Source: Opitutaceae bacterium (GTDB lineage: Bacteria; Verrucomicrobiota; Verrucomicrobiia; Opitutales; Opitutaceae). From it: DNA of 59,760 bases. The stretch covers positions 1 to 59,760 of the forward strand of contig JAIXQE010000216.1 in NCBI GenBank assembly GCA_027485815.1. The letters run 5' to 3'. Under the pieces are notes generated by a model that worked only from the letters and a program-made list of their open reading frames with translations, was not told the DNA's origin and searched no databases. A program made the position numbers and the translations under genes. This document shows positions 8,317 to 17,900 of the stretch, one piece after another (the stretch's first letter is position 1; every line of letters starts with the position of its first letter).

Positions 8317-10593
8317 TTACTTCAGGATCCGGAACATGCTGCTGTAGTCGTCCGTCCAGAGGGCGATGTCCGCCCGGGGCGGCACCGGGGCGCTCGCGGC
8401 CCGGCGCAGGCTCTCCCGGTTCATCAGGGTTCGATCCTTGCTCAGCACCATCCAGGACGCGGCGTAGTACCACCAGCCGCCCTCCAAATCCTCCGCCATC
8501 CCGTCCTCGCTATCGAAATGGAGCGACTCGTAGCCGAACTCGCGGGCGGCGTTCTCCACCACCGGACGCAGGTCGAGGTAACGGTTGGAAATGTTCACCA
8601 GGATGACCCCGTCCGGCTTCAGGTGGCGCTGGTAGATCGCAAACGCCTCCCGCGTCAGCAGGTGGACCGGGACCGCATCGCTGCTGAAGGCGTCCATGAT
8701 CAGGACATCGTAGGCCTGCGGGGGCTCGTTCTCCATCGAGAGGCGGGCGTCCCCCATCACCAGCTCGACCTTGGCCGGGCACAGCTCGAGGTAACGGAAG
8801 GGCCGCCGGGCGATGTCCACCACCTGCGGGTTGATCTCGTAGATGCGCACCGTGTCGCCCGCGCGCCCATAGGCGGCCAACGTGCCGACCCCGAGGCCCA
8901 GAATGGCGATCCGGCGCCCCTGCCGGCCCTCCAGTTCGCGGAAGGTCCGGCCGATGCCGGAAGACGGTCCGAAGTAGGAAGTGATCATCGGGGCGCGCGC
9001 CTCATCGACGAATTGGAACCCGTGGGTGATGCGCCCGTGCTGGAGGAGGAGGTGGTGCGACTGCGGGTTGCCCCGTTCGTATTCGAAGACCGAGAGCACC
9101 CCGTAGAAGTTGCGCCCGCTGACCAACGCCCCCTGGCGGGTGCTGTGGATCTGCAGGCCGAGCACCGTCACCAGGGCAACCAGGCCCGCGCCGAGTAGCC
9201 CGGCGGTGACGCGGTGCCAATTGACCGCGGCGCGCCGCTCCCGCCAGATGAGGAACAGGCCGGCGAGCACCACCACCGCCCAAGGCAGCCAGGGGCGCAG
9301 GCTGAGGAACTCCCACGCCCGCGCCAGCCAGCCGACGGTGCCGAACTCGGCCCGCAGCCACTGGCCGCCCGAGGTGAGCCGGGAGAGGCCACCGGCGCCC
9401 AACAGGGCCAGCAGCACCCCGAGCATCCGCCAACGGGCCGGCGTGAGCGCCGTCCGGTCGCGTAAAGTCAGCACCAGCAGCAGCGCCACGCAAAGCGCCA
9501 GGCTGAGGTGGGTCTCGTAGTAGTTATCGAAGACCGCCGGTGCGACCAGAGCAACGAACAGGCCGCCCAGGGCGCCACCCGCGGAAATGCAGAGGTAAAA
9601 CTCGGTGAGGTACCGCGGATGCGGCCGCAGATGATACAATTCACCGTGGCACACCATGCAGCCGACGAAGAGGGTGACCGCGTAGATGGCCACCTGGGCC
9701 CGGATGTCCATATCGGCCCCCTCGATCAGCGCGTGGGCGGCGGCCGCCATCGCCGCGGCGAGGGCCAGCGTGTAGTAGAACCGGGAGTACCAGCGCGGCC
9801 CGTCGAAGCTGATGATGAAGGTCAGGAGGTAGAGCGCGAGCGGGACCACCCACAGGAACGGGATGACGGCCACGTCCTGGCACATCTTGTTGGTGACCGC
9901 GAGGAGGAGGACCGAGGCGCAGGCGGGCAGCGCGAGCCATAGGAGCCGGACCCCGGCGCCGGGTCGCGGCACCGCCGCTTCCGTCGCGCCGGTGGCCGCC
10001 ACCGGATCGGGCCGCAGTTGAAACACCCGCCAGGCGCAGGCCGCGCACCCGGCCGCGTACAGCACCAGGCCCCAGGACCAGCCCATCGCCTGCGCCTGCC
10101 GCGAAAAGGAGGTCTCCACGAAGAACGGATAGCTGACCAGCGCGAGCAGCGACCCGACGTTGGAAAGCGCATAGAGGCGCCAGGGAGAGGCCTCCGGGGA
10201 GGTGCGCCGGAACCATTCCTGCATCAGGGGGCCGGTCGCGGCCAACACGAGGTACGGCAGGCCGAGCGTCGCGGCGAGCAGGCTGAGGATGTGCCAAGTC
10301 GGGTTGCCGGCTCCCGTGGGCTTCCACGCTTCATCCGGTGAGATGGGCAGAGTGAGCAGGGCCGCGAGCAGAAGGGTCAGGTGCACGGCCACCTGGGTCC
10401 GCGGCCGGCAGTGGCGGCTCAAGGCGTGGGCGTAGGCATAGCCCCCCAAGAGCAGCACCTGAAAGAACAGCATGCAGGTCGTCCAGACCCCCGGGCTGCC
10501 GCCGAACCAGGGCAAAATGAACTTGCCGATGAGCGGCTGCACTTGGAACAGCAGGAAGGCACCGGTGAAGATGGTCAGGGCGAAGGGCAGCAT
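8317..10593 (-). CDS. polytopic membrane protein fused to a spermidine synthase-like domain
   Basis: A 758-residue protein. The start MLPFALTIFTGAFLLFQVQP is preferred over an upstream ATG because it begins directly with the first membrane helix, as in relatives. The N-terminal roughly 500 residues contain about twelve hydrophobic segments of a transporter-like kind (GGSPGVWTTCMLFFQVLLLGG, LTFIISFDGPRWYSRFYYTL and others). The C-terminal roughly 230 residues are a spermidine synthase-like Rossmann methyltransferase fold: AILGLGVGTLAAYG, VRIYEINP, VMGDARLSME, YDVLIMDAFSSDAVPVHLLT. Such fusions are common in many phyla; whether they make polyamines is unproven, and many seem to lack the full active site. 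It converges on the sugar operon and is divergent from the next gene. Confidence 0.85.
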   Translation of the reverse strand: MLPFALTIFTGAFLLFQVQPLIGKFILPWFGGSPGVWTTCMLFFQVLLLGGYAYAHALSRHCRPRTQVAVHLTLLLAALLTLPISPDEAWKPTGAGNPTWHILSLLAATLGLPYLVLAATGPLMQEWFRRTSPEASPWRLYALSNVGSLLALVSYPFFVETSFSRQAQAMGWSWGLVLYAAGCAACAWRVFQLRPDPVAATGATEAAVPRPGAGVRLLWLALPACASVLLLAVTNKMCQDVAVIPFLWVVPLALYLLTFIISFDGPRWYSRFYYTLALAAAMAAAAHALIEGADMDIRAQVAIYAVTLFVGCMVCHGELYHLRPHPRYLTEFYLCISAGGALGGLFVALVAPAVFDNYYETHLSLALCVALLLVLTLRDRTALTPARWRMLGVLLALLGAGGLSRLTSGGQWLRAEFGTVGWLARAWEFLSLRPWLPWAVVVLAGLFLIWRERRAAVNWHRVTAGLLGAGLVALVTVLGLQIHSTRQGALVSGRNFYGVLSVFEYERGNPQSHHLLLQHGRITHGFQFVDEARAPMITSYFGPSSGIGRTFRELEGRQGRRIAILGLGVGTLAAYGRAGDTVRIYEINPQVVDIARRPFRYLELCPAKVELVMGDARLSMENEPPQAYDVLIMDAFSSDAVPVHLLTREAFAIYQRHLKPDGVILVNISNRYLDLRPVVENAAREFGYESLHFDSEDGMAEDLEGGWWYYAASWMVLSKDRTLMNRESLRRAASAPVPPRADIALWTDDYSSMFRILK

Positions 10594-10729
10594 CGGGAGG
10601 CTTGGGGCGGTCGGGAGTGACAAGGCTAAACGCCCCGCCGAGGCAAACGTTTCACGGCCGCGCCCGGCCAAAAAAGCCTAGCCTTCACCGCGCCGAAGGC
10701 TCCTGCTCGAAAGGAACTCACTCCCTGCC

Positions 10730-11155
10730 ATGCGCCTCCTAACCCTCCTCGCCCCGCTCAGCCTCCTCGCCGCGACGCTCCCGGCGGCCCAGCCCGCCGC
10801 GAAGGCGGACGCGCCCAAGGCCCAGAAACTCGTGCAGGTCTCGACCCTGAACACGATCGAGGCGAACCGGGAATTCCAGGCCAACGTGCAGTTGCTCCAG
10901 GCCCAGCGGCAGGCCGCCGTCGAGCTCAACACGGCGATCGAACGCGAGAAGGACTCCGCCAAGCAGAAGGAACTCAAGGGCCGCCTCGAGGCCCTGATGG
11001 CCAAGCTGAACGAGAACAACGCGCTGATGCGGAAGACGTACGGCTTCTCCCTCGACCGGAATTACTCGGTCGTGATCGAGAAGGCGCACGTCTATATGTT
11101 CGTCACCGAGGAAGAGGCGGCGCAGCTCGAGCAGGCGGCGGCCAAGAAGAAGTGA
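10730..11155 (+). CDS. small exported coiled-coil protein, function unknown
   Basis: A 141-residue protein with a signal peptide of about 20 residues ending near LPAAQPAA, then a lysine/glutamate-rich helical region with heptad-like spacing (QANVQLLQAQRQAAVELNTA through ALMAKLNENNALM), likely a coiled coil. The C-terminal part (YGFSLDRNYSVVIEKAHVYM) could be a small globular tail ending in EEAAQLEQAAAKKK. I do not recognise a family. Composition and codon use match the neighbours, and the signal peptide supports a real periplasmic protein. It stands alone, convergent with the large secreted protein. Confidence 0.65.
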   Translation: MRLLTLLAPLSLLAATLPAAQPAAKADAPKAQKLVQVSTLNTIEANREFQANVQLLQAQRQAAVELNTAIEREKDSAKQKELKGRLEALMAKLNENNALMRKTYGFSLDRNYSVVIEKAHVYMFVTEEEAAQLEQAAAKKK

Positions 11156-11180
11156 CCGCCGCCCGGGCGGACGACACCGC

Positions 11181-14100
11181 TCAGGGAATGATCAGGTCGG
11201 CGCTGACCTGACCGATCGGATCCACGGCCCAGACGCGGGCGGGACCCTTGGTCATCACGTAGGCGCGGACCGCACCAGACCCGGGCCGTAAACCCGGGTT
11301 GGCCATCCCGGTCCGGATATAGACCAACCACTCGGTCGCGTAGGGACCCGCCACCAAGCCGCTCCCCAGATCAGCGACGTACACCTGCAGTTGGTTGCGC
11401 CCGAAACACTCGCTGGCGGCCTTCAGCGTGTAATAGTAGCGGGCGGTGTTGGAGACCACCGTGGGCACGCAGCCCACCGTCGGCGCCGGGTGTAACGGCT
11501 CCGCCGCCACCGGGTTGGACTGGCACAGCTCATCCCCGTTCGCCTGGGCCGGCCGCACCACGTAATGGTACACTTGGTTCAGGATTCCCGGGTGATCCAG
11601 ATACGTCTGCGGCAAGGCGGCCGGGACTGATCCCACCTTCACGTAGGGCCCTCCCGCCACCGTGCCGCGATAAATGTGGTACGCGTCCACCCCCGGATAG
11701 GGACCGGTGCCCACCGGCCAGGACCAGCTGAGCTGCACCTCCTTGAGCAACGGCACGGCCGCGAGGTTCACGCACTGGCCGGGTCCGGCCTCAACGAAAA
11801 CCTGCGCCACCGTCGTGCTGCTCAGATCCCCCGAACCGCTGCTCGGGTACGAGGTGGCCGTGGTGTCGGTCACCCGCAGCCGAATCAGATAGCTGCCTGC
11901 CCCGCGGGCGCTGAAATGGGCCGTCACGTCCGGGGTCGGGCCCGTCGCGTCATCGAAGTCGCCATCCCCGTCCAGATCCCACGCGAAGAGCTGCAGGCGA
12001 TCGCCGGGATAGGCCGGCAGGTGGGGCTCACTTTGGCCTTCGTCCGGATTCACGGAGCGCGTGCCGTCGAGGAACCAGGGTTTGCTGTCCGGGAAGAAGA
12101 TATAGGGCCCATTGGCGTCGGCGGTGGGGGCCAGCGGTGGGGTGGTTACACGGACGGTCAGGATCGTCTCGGCGGTCTTCTCGGGCACACCGTTATCGGT
12201 CACGATGAGGCGGACGAGGTGGTGGCCGAGGCTGGCGAAAGTGGCGGTGGCGAAGGCGCCGGTCAGGTCGATGGTACCGTCGTTATTCAGGTCCCAAGCC
12301 CAGGAGTCGATCGCCTTGGTCGCGTCCTGGTGGTAAGAATCGCTCCCATCGAGGGTAACCGTCTGCCCCGAGACCGATGGATTAGGAATCGAACGGGCGA
12401 CCGCCACGGGGGCGCCGCTTTCAAAGAGGGTGCGTTGGAGCATCATTACTGCCCACGCAGTCTCGAAGGGGTATTGCTCGGAGGAGTAGTTGTGCGCCCG
12501 CCAATAGCCGCCGGGGCTCTGGTCATTGACGAGCGTGCGGGCGACGCCGTCGGTCGGCGCCCCGCGGCTGGTCTCCGCGGCGTACCAGTCGAGCTCGGGC
12601 ACGCCCGCGTGGGTGGAACGGAGGAGTTTGATCTGCCCACCGACCCCGGGGTGCAGGAGCATCGACTTCACGAAGGAAAAGAGGCCGTAGTAGTAATCCT
12701 TGATGGCATAATAGGGTCCCCCGGTGTTGCCAAAATTGTCGCGGAGATAGCCCTCCGCGGCTTCCCAACTCGGGACGCCCCCGCTGCCCCGGCCCAAACC
12801 GACCAGCGCCATCTGCACGAGGCCTGAGGGCGTGCTCGCATACGGGCCCCAAGCGTACGAACCCGGTGCGGTGTAGCCGAAGGGCCCCGCGGGGACCTGA
12901 CTGTAGGCCAGCCAATTGGTGTTCGCCGTCTTCACCCAGTTGGGAATCGTGCACCCCCAAGAGCGTTCCGCCGCGATGAGGCCGATCGCCGCCCACTGAC
13001 ACGCAGAGTTGTCCGGAAAATCATTGGCGCTGTAGCGCCAGCCACCGTAGCGCGCGTCATCGTACTGGGCCCACGCGTGGTCATCGACCATGTCCTGCAC
13101 GATCGACCGGTAAGTGCGGCCCCGGATGCCAGGGTTGGCGCCCGCCCCCGCCAAGCCGGTGACCGTGACCGCATCGGGCGTGCCGCTGGCGACGATCGCG
13201 TCGATGATCATCCCGCCCTGATAGTACTGGTAGGATTGGTTAAGCACGACCCCATAGCCGTTGCCGTTGGTGTCGGGATTACCGAGGGCCTGCGGGATGA
13301 TCGTGCGCGTCGTCAGAGTCTCGAAGAGACGGCGGAGCCCACGGCCGACGGTCTCCGTATAGGGATTGGTGGCCGGTCCGGTCTCGAGGTGGCCGTTGAC
13401 CTCGAACGCCGTGACGTTCGCAGCCCATAAGCCGTACCAACCCGAGCTCGCGTAGCCCGAGCTATTCCAATCGCCCAAGTCCACCCCGGATGCGGTGAAG
13501 CGATGCTGCGTCTTGTGGAGGTACCAGAGCCCCTCGTCGATCGCGACGTTCACCTCCGCCGCGAGGGTCTTTTCCTCCATCGCCACATAGTACTCGGCCG
13601 AGCCGGATTCCCCGGTGGCGGGATTGTGGACCGTCAGGCGGGCGGTGTAGACCGTGCCCACCGGACCCGCGTACGTGTGGGTCGCCTCCAGCACGTACCG
13701 GTTGGAGACCGACCCGGTCGCGACCGGCGTGCCGTCCCCGAAATCCCAGGCCCATTGCAAGTTCACGCCTTCCTGATCGCAAACACCCTTCAGCGTGATG
13801 GCCCGGCCCGCAAAGGTGGAATGCGGGATCAGGGGCTTGTTCGCGACCCACGGCACCGTCCGGACCACCGGCAGGGCCGCCTGCAGCCCGCCGGCCAGTC
13901 CCAGGGCGAGGAGCGGACCAAACCAGCGCCGACGCCGGCGCCAAGCCAGGGCGGCGGTGATCACCGCCAGCAGGAGCCCGAGCGTCGTCGTCCGCTCCGG
14001 CACCGAAGGCACCTGCGGCCCGCCATTCAACGCCAGTTCGCCGAAGCCGAACCCGTCCGGTAGCGTGTTGAGCCCGGTGAAAGTCACCGAGATCAGGTCC

Positions 14101-14630
14101 GGCGCCCCCGCGCGCACCCCGAAGGCCAGACCACGGGCCCCGCCTTCACCCTCCACGGACCAACCATCGAGCAGCAGGGATTCGACGCCGTTCGAGGCCG
14201 TGACCGAGAAGTTGGCCGGACCGAAGAAATTCGGCTCCATAAAGAGCGAGAAGACCCGCGTCCCGACGGGGAGGGCCAGGGTCATCGTCGATCGGCCCAG
14301 CAGCAGCTCATCCCAATACAACACGTCGCCGGCGTAGCCGTGACTCCAGTTTTCCCACCCTTGGCCGATCCGCAGCAGTTCGAGTGGGCCGTCAAAGACC
14401 GCCTGACGCCCTCCGGGAAACTCCACCGTGTCGACCGCCGAGCCGATGCTGGCGGAAGAAGCCAGCGCCGCGACCAGCGAGTAGCCGCCCAAATGCGCGG
14501 GCGGCGCGACCTGACCCAAGTCCCAAGCATCCATCGCTCCCGTCGAAACCACCAACGTTGCCCCCGGGAGTGGAAGCGACAAAAGCGCGCCAATCCCAAA
14601 CTTAGCCACCAATGATGATATTTTTTTCAT
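11181..14630 (-). CDS. large secreted PKD/toroid protein with an internal PEP-CTERM-like signal (apparent gene fusion)
   Basis: The 1149-residue protein begins with a signal peptide (to about residue 23). Residues 24-205 resemble a PEP-CTERM-type surface domain; residues 210-235 are a sorting-signal look-alike: VPERTT, a hydrophobic stretch 217-230, then five arginines. Such signals belong at a C-terminus, yet the frame continues into a second secretion-like hydrophobic segment (236-252), a PKD domain (about 262-352, with WDFGDG), an alpha-helical region with prenyltransferase/squalene-cyclase-like repeats (about 358-735, for example AIDEGLWYLHKTQ, GGWRYSANDFPDNSACQW), two further PKD-like domains (742-948; WDLNNDGTID, WDLDGDGDFD), a fibronectin III-like domain (955-1045) and a C-terminal module. 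It looks like two exported proteins joined in frame. An in-frame GTG (13962-13964) could start a separate second protein. Function unknown, probably cell-surface carbohydrate or adhesion related. Confidence 0.75.
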   Translation of the reverse strand: MKKISSLVAKFGIGALLSLPLPGATLVVSTGAMDAWDLGQVAPPAHLGGYSLVAALASSASIGSAVDTVEFPGGRQAVFDGPLELLRIGQGWENWSHGYAGDVLYWDELLLGRSTMTLALPVGTRVFSLFMEPNFFGPANFSVTASNGVESLLLDGWSVEGEGGARGLAFGVRAGAPDLISVTFTGLNTLPDGFGFGELALNGGPQVPSVPERTTTLGLLLAVITAALAWRRRRRWFGPLLALGLAGGLQAALPVVRTVPWVANKPLIPHSTFAGRAITLKGVCDQEGVNLQWAWDFGDGTPVATGSVSNRYVLEATHTYAGPVGTVYTARLTVHNPATGESGSAEYYVAMEEKTLAAEVNVAIDEGLWYLHKTQHRFTASGVDLGDWNSSGYASSGWYGLWAANVTAFEVNGHLETGPATNPYTETVGRGLRRLFETLTTRTIIPQALGNPDTNGNGYGVVLNQSYQYYQGGMIIDAIVASGTPDAVTVTGLAGAGANPGIRGRTYRSIVQDMVDDHAWAQYDDARYGGWRYSANDFPDNSACQWAAIGLIAAERSWGCTIPNWVKTANTNWLAYSQVPAGPFGYTAPGSYAWGPYASTPSGLVQMALVGLGRGSGGVPSWEAAEGYLRDNFGNTGGPYYAIKDYYYGLFSFVKSMLLHPGVGGQIKLLRSTHAGVPELDWYAAETSRGAPTDGVARTLVNDQSPGGYWRAHNYSSEQYPFETAWAVMMLQRTLFESGAPVAVARSIPNPSVSGQTVTLDGSDSYHQDATKAIDSWAWDLNNDGTIDLTGAFATATFASLGHHLVRLIVTDNGVPEKTAETILTVRVTTPPLAPTADANGPYIFFPDSKPWFLDGTRSVNPDEGQSEPHLPAYPGDRLQLFAWDLDGDGDFDDATGPTPDVTAHFSARGAGSYLIRLRVTDTTATSYPSSGSGDLSSTTVAQVFVEAGPGQCVNLAAVPLLKEVQLSWSWPVGTGPYPGVDAYHIYRGTVAGGPYVKVGSVPAALPQTYLDHPGILNQVYHYVVRPAQANGDELCQSNPVAAEPLHPAPTVGCVPTVVSNTARYYYTLKAASECFGRNQLQVYVADLGSGLVAGPYATEWLVYIRTGMANPGLRPGSGAVRAYVMTKGPARVWAVDPIGQVSADLIIP

Positions 14631-14951
14631 AGCAGGATAGGTTTTTAACCCTATCCTGCAGGACTCGAACCAGTCTGCGCACAGGTTCCTGATGACAACT
14701 TATCGTCAATAGGTTGCGTTTAAATTTAACCAAACGCCGGCGCGGACGCCGGTCGGTCGGTGGCCCGGGTGTCAAAATTACCGCCACTTAATGGCGATAA
14801 AAACCCCGCACGACTCGCTAACCCCGTTTCCACGCGGGAGTTAGAGCCGGAGCAGGGAAAGCCGCGGAGTGTCGCCCGGCTTTACGCGGGTTGCACCCCG
14901 GTCCGACCGCCGGGAAGAGCCGGCGGCGGAGGACTCGGCCCCGAGCGGGGC
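14631..14951. promoter_or_regulatory. 321-bp AT-richer control region upstream of the secreted fusion protein
   Basis: No gene seen. It holds three inverted repeats: a perfect 10-bp hairpin abutting the start codon (14632-14659, listed separately), an interrupted palindrome GCGTTT...AAACGC (14716-14737) around an AT-rich centre, and CCGGCG/CGCCGG (14737-14752). CGCCA/TGGCG (14782-14796) followed on the minus strand by a T-containing run may be a weak end for nrdA. A minus-strand TTGACA lies at 14770-14775, without a convincing -10 partner. Much of it probably controls the minus-strand gene starting at 14630. Confidence 0.4.
14632..14659 (-). promoter_or_regulatory. perfect hairpin directly before the start codon
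   Basis: GCAGGATAGG (14632-14641) and CCTATCCTGC (14650-14659) are exact inverted repeats with an 8-nt loop. The stem ends one base before the ATG of the minus-strand gene at 14630. The upstream arm as transcribed contains the only SD-like purine run (AGGATAGG), so the structure would pair it away. It may be an mRNA control hairpin or an operator. Confidence 0.5.
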
Positions 14952-17900
14952 TTACTGGCAGGCTTCGCAGGTTTCCCCGCGGCGCATCGCCTCGATGCTG
15001 CAGGCCTTCTTCTCCTCCTCGGAGAACTCGCGCTTGGCGGCGGGCTTGGCCTCGGTCTCGGCGGCGATGCCGCGGACCTCCTTCTTGGCGGCGACGGTGG
15101 CCTTCTCGATGTTGGAGGCGCCGAGGCTGCGGAGGTAGTAGGTGGTCTTGAGCCCCGTGTGCCACGCGTGCCGGTACATGTGGCTCAAGGTCCGGAGGTC
15201 GGGCGTCTTGATCCAGAGGTTCACCGACTGGGCCTGATCGATCCATTTCTGGCGGCGCGCGGCGGCGTCGACGATCCACTTGTGGTCGATGTCGAAGGCG
15301 GTGAGGTACTTGGCCTTGAGGTCGGCGGGGATCCGCTCGATGTCCTTCAACTCGCCATCGAAGTACTTGAGGTTGTCGATCATGTCCTGATCCCACAGGC
15401 CGCGGGCCTTGAGGTCCTTCACCAGGAAGGGGTTCAGGACGATGAACTCACCCGAGAGGTTCGATTTGACGAAGAGGTTCTTATACGTCGGCTCGATGCA
15501 GGGAGACGTGGCCGTGATGTTCGAGATGGTCGCGGTGGGGGCGATCGCGAGGCAGTTCGAGTTCCGCATGCCCTGGCGGGCGATCTTCTGGCGGAGCGGG
15601 GTCCAGTCCATCCGGCCGCCGCGGGGCACTTCGACGGGCAGGCCGCGTTCCTGCTCCAGCAGGTCGAGGGTATCCTGGGGCAGGAGTCCGCGATCCCACT
15701 TCGAACCCTTGTAGCTGGAATAGGTGCCGCGTTCCGCCGCGAGGTCGGAACTGGCCTCGTAGGCATAGAAGGCGACGGCCTCCATCGCCTCATCGTTGAA
15801 GTCAACCGCCTCCGGGGAAGCGAAGGCGTGCCCCCGGAGATACAGCGCGTGCGCCAGGCCCATCACTCCCATCCCGATCGGCCGGTGACGCAGGTTGGAC
15901 ACCTTGGCCGCCTCCGTGGGGTAGAAGTTGATGTCGATGACGTTGTCCAAGGCCCGGACCGCGGTGCGGACCGTCTCGCGCAGCTTGTCGTGGTCGAGGG
16001 ACCCGTCCGGCTTGAGATGCGTCTCCAGGATCACGGAGCCGAGGTTGCAGACCGCGGTCTCCTCATTGCTGGTGTTGAGGGTGATCTCGGTGCAGAGATT
16101 GGAGGAATGGATCACGCCCACGTGATCCTGCGGCGAGCGGAGGTTGCAGGCGTCCTTGAAGGTGATCCAGGGATGGCCGGTCTCGAAGAGCATCGAGAGC
16201 ATCTTCTTCCAGAGCTCCAGCGCCTCGATCTTCTGGCCATGGATGCGACCCTCCTCGGCCATACGCTCATATTCCAGGTAACGGCGCTCAAAGGCGGCCC
16301 CGTAGAGCTCGTGCAGGTCCTTGACCTGGTTCGAACGGAACAGCGTCCAGTGCTGGCGCGCCTCCATCCGCTTCATGAACAGGTCCGGGATCCAGTTAGC
16401 CGTGTTCATGTCGTGCGTCCGCCGGCGGTCATCGCCCGTGTTCTTGCGGAGCTCGAGGAACTCGAAGATGTCGTTGTGCCAGGTCTCCAGGTAGGCGCAG
16501 CCGGAGCCCTTGCGCTTGCCCCCCTGGTTGACGGCGACGAGCTGGTCGTTGTGGAGCTTGAGGAACGGGATGACGCCCTGCGACTCGCCGTTGGTGCCGG
16601 AAATGTAGGCTCCGGTGCCGCGCACCGCGGTCCACGACCCGCCCAGGCCGCCGGCCCACTTGGCGAGGAACGCGTTGTCGGCGATGCCGCGGAGCATGAT
16701 GCTCTCGAGGGAATCGTCGACGTAGTAGAGGTAGCAGGAGGAGAGCTGGGAGTGGAGCGTGCCCGAGTTGAAGAGCGTGGGCGTGCTGCTGCAGAAACGG
16801 CGGCTCTTGTAGAGGTCGTAGAGCCCCGCGACGCGGGCCTCCCGGTCGCCCTGCTCGTCGAGCATCAGGCCCATCGCGACGCGGAGCCAGAAGTACTGGG
16901 GCGTCTCGAGGCGGCGCGAGGGCTTCCGGGTCTTGTCGATGATCAGGTAGCGGTCGTAAAGCGTCTGGATGCCGAGGAAGTCGAACTCGAGGTCCGAGGA
17001 GGGATCGAGGACCGCGGCCAGGCGCGACAGATCATAATCGAGGAGGCGGGGGTTGAGCCGCTTGATGGCGACCCCGTGCTCGAGGTACTTGCGGAAGCCG
17101 CGCTGGTGGGCCGCCTTCAGGGCGCCGATGCCGTCGCGCAGGATGTCCCAACCGAGGACCTCCTCGTAGATGTAGGTCAGCTGGATGCGGCCGGCGAACT
17201 TGGCGAAGTCGGCATCGCGCTCGATCAGGGTCTTCGAATTGAGGACGATGGTGGCGTCGAGGTCCTTCTGGCTGATCTGGTCGTAGACCGAGCGGCGGAG
17301 CTCGGCCTCGATCTCGTCGTTGGAGAGGCAGAGGTCCAGGCCGATGCGGGCGAACTCGATCCGGCGGCGGAGATCCGACCCGTCCCAGAACACGTTGCTG
17401 CCATCGGCGCTCTTCACGACGATCATCGCGGCCTGGCCGGCGGCGACGGGCGCCACCTCGGGGGTGGCGGCCGGGGTCTCCAACCCGAGATCGCGCGCAG
17501 CGGCCCGCTGGGCCCGGAACAGGATGTAGGCCTCCGCCACCTTGAAGTGACCCGCCTTCATCAGCTCCTCCTGCACCATGTCCTGGATCTCCTCGATGTG
17601 GATGAAGGACTGCTTGGAGGAATGCACCCGCTGGGAGACGGCGGCGGTGATCGCGACGGCCGGCGCGGAATCCCGCTGCAGGGAAAGGAACGTCTTCCGG
17701 ACCGCGATCTCCACCTTCTGCTCGCTCCAGGGCACCACCTGGTTGTTGCGGCGGATCACCCGCAGCGTCGACACGGCCGCCGCCTCCCGGTCCACCGCGA
17801 TCTTCCGGGCCCGATTCAACAGGAGGCTCTTGGCGACGAAGTACGCGTTGTTGTCGACCAGGGTCTTCTCGATCAGCTCATACAGGGCGTTGAGCGACAG

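Noticed and set aside
14660-14670. T-loop-like GGTTCGAGTCC on the minus strand
   Set aside because: The flanking bases cannot pair as a tRNA T-stem beyond two positions and no other tRNA arms are present.
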